A stretch of DNA of 64,000 nucleotides, taken from assembly GCA_029259935.1 (NCBI GenBank), contig JAJDEH010000068.1:19271-83270 (forward strand), read 5' to 3'. Shown piece by piece: positions 63,414-64,000 of the stretch. Source of the stretch: Planctomycetota bacterium. GTDB taxonomy: Bacteria > Planctomycetota > Planctomycetia > Pirellulales > Pirellulaceae. Each line of letters begins with the position of its first letter. Position 1 is the stretch's first letter. The notes below the pieces were generated by a model. The model was not told where the DNA came from. It made no database searches and worked only from the letters and a program-made list of their open reading frames with translations. Position numbers and translations under genes: made by a program.

Positions 63414-63671
63414 ATGGCCACGGCGGGCAATCTGCTCAAGAAGGCGTGCCGCAAAGTGAGTATCAGCAAGCGGGTCAGCATGCACACGCTGCGGCATAGC
63501 TTTGCCACACATCTGTTGGAGGCAGGCACGAATCTCCGCGTGATCCAGCAGATGCTGGGCCATGAGAAGATTCAAACGACCAGTTTGTACACGCACATTT
63601 CGCTGCAGGAGTTGCGGAAGGCGCCCAGCACCATGAAACTGCTCCAATCCGCTCGGGCCGAAGCCTCATGA
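63414..63671 (+). pseudogene. Tyrosine recombinase, C-terminal fragment
   Basis: 85 residues matching the end of the catalytic domain of a tyrosine recombinase: [15 protein letters not shown] (the HxxR box), [14 protein letters not shown] (the H and the nucleophile Tyr). The first catalytic Arg and the N-terminal DNA-binding domain are missing, and no homologous sequence precedes it. The sequence is near that of integrases linked to IS91-type elements (LGHxxxxTTxxYTHIS). It is the remnant of a mobile element; no transposase or attachment site was found beside it. Confidence 0.8.
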
Positions 63672-63809
63672 ACACAACCTTGGAAGTCGCCGGTGTCTTC
63701 CGCGACGCTGTCTTCCGCGACGGCGAGCAGCGGTTCCGGGCCCGGTGGGAGCGGAGGTCGTGACGTGAAAGTGTGTTCCTGCTGAATTGCCTAAAAGCGC
63801 CGCGCAAAC

Positions 63810-63841
63810 TAACCCGACGCGTTACCTTACGCGTCGGGTTA
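63810..63841. terminator. Strong hairpin, probable bidirectional terminator
   Basis: Perfect 13-base arms TAACCCGACGCGT (63810-63822) and ACGCGTCGGGTTA (63829-63841) with a six-base loop. No long T run, so it may act as terminator for the minus-strand gene ending at 63862 or be a repeat. Confidence 0.6.
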
Positions 63842-63861
63842 ATGAGAGTCCGGGTTAGCAA

Positions 63862-64000
63862 TTAGGAAAGCAATCGGTCGGCGATTGTCGCTCCGAAGTA
63901 ATAGGCCGAATCGTAGTTTTCCGCTGTGATAATATTCCCATCGACATACACGTCGTCGGTGGCGGTGGTGGGGTCGCCGATCGACTGGGATGCGAATTGG
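63862..64000 (-). CDS. DJ-1/PfpI-like protein, C-terminal end
   Basis: The last 45 codons of a gene that starts beyond the window, ending in TAA at 63862-63864. The residues read DDVYVDGNIITAENYDSAYY then FGATIADRLLS. The 'V-x-DGN-IIT' strand with a helix after it is the end of the DJ-1/PfpI (type 1 glutamine amidotransferase-like) fold, usual in putative chaperone/hydrolase or glyoxalase proteins. The active-site Cys would be outside the window. Confidence 0.65.
   Translation of the reverse strand, partial: QFASQSIGDPTTATDDVYVDGNIITAENYDSAYYFGATIADRLLS

Noticed and set aside
1..64000. CRISPR array, prophage, complete insertion sequence, rRNA or tRNA genes
   Set aside because: No regular spaced repeats, no transposase with terminal repeats, no phage structural genes, and no tRNA or rRNA segment was recognised by eye. 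A covariance-model or tRNA-finding search would settle the RNA part.

Overview
The window looks like a chromosomal segment of a planctomycete, probably of the Pirellula type. The pointers are a PEP-CTERM secreted protease, a small membrane protein with the NPYxxP start common in that phylum, secreted HEAT-repeat and DUF6807 proteins, a PilM-PilN fusion, lipid A genes (lpxD, lpxI) that imply an outer membrane, and many long secreted proteins of unknown role. The placement is inferred from gene content, not from a marker gene. Most of the window is housekeeping or envelope DNA. Accessory patches rich in short repeats lie at 2.4-3.9 kb, 14.6 kb, 16.8 kb, 18.7-20.7 kb and 25.3-27.2 kb.

Layout. 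1-9.9 kb: acetyltransferase, two SDR proteins, an LRR protein, a secreted lipase-like hydrolase, a secretin-domain/membrane-fusion hybrid, and a small membrane protein followed by a TIR-domain membrane protein. 9.9-18.5 kb: lpxI, lpxD, an ion channel, a Nudix-like protein, queA, rpsU and small membrane proteins. 18.7-25.3 kb: a PEP-CTERM metalloprotease flanked by two copies of the end of a HEAT-repeat gene, then a thioredoxin-like gene coupled to a DUF6807 gene. 27.2-31.5 kb: a GH38-like gene, cmk and plsC. 31.9-42.3 kb: a type IV pilus-like assembly locus (PilM-PilN fusion, two inner-membrane partners, secretin). 42.4-46.3 kb: MORN-type protein, aldo/keto reductase, ROK kinase. 46.4-51.5 kb: a compact polyphosphate operon (ppx, ppk1, sixA, ppk2). 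51.5-54.9 kb: KaiC-like ATPase, NifS-type cysteine desulfurase and a thioredoxin-PDZ gene. 55.4-63.1 kb: CBS protein, response regulator and a 2,116-residue secreted protein. 63.4-64 kb: an integrase remnant and the end of a DJ-1/PfpI-like gene.

The most notable result is two genes, 28 kb apart, that are each interrupted by a single in-frame UGA exactly where the first cysteine of a thioredoxin-like CxxC motif is expected (24718-25317 and 53669-54946, both on the minus strand). The reading frame continues intact on both sides, a hairpin follows each UGA, and one of the hairpins has a GGUC apical loop. I read both as selenoproteins with a UxxC redox motif, not as pseudogenes. The second one lies 73 bases upstream of a cysteine desulfurase gene on the same strand, which could help supply selenium.
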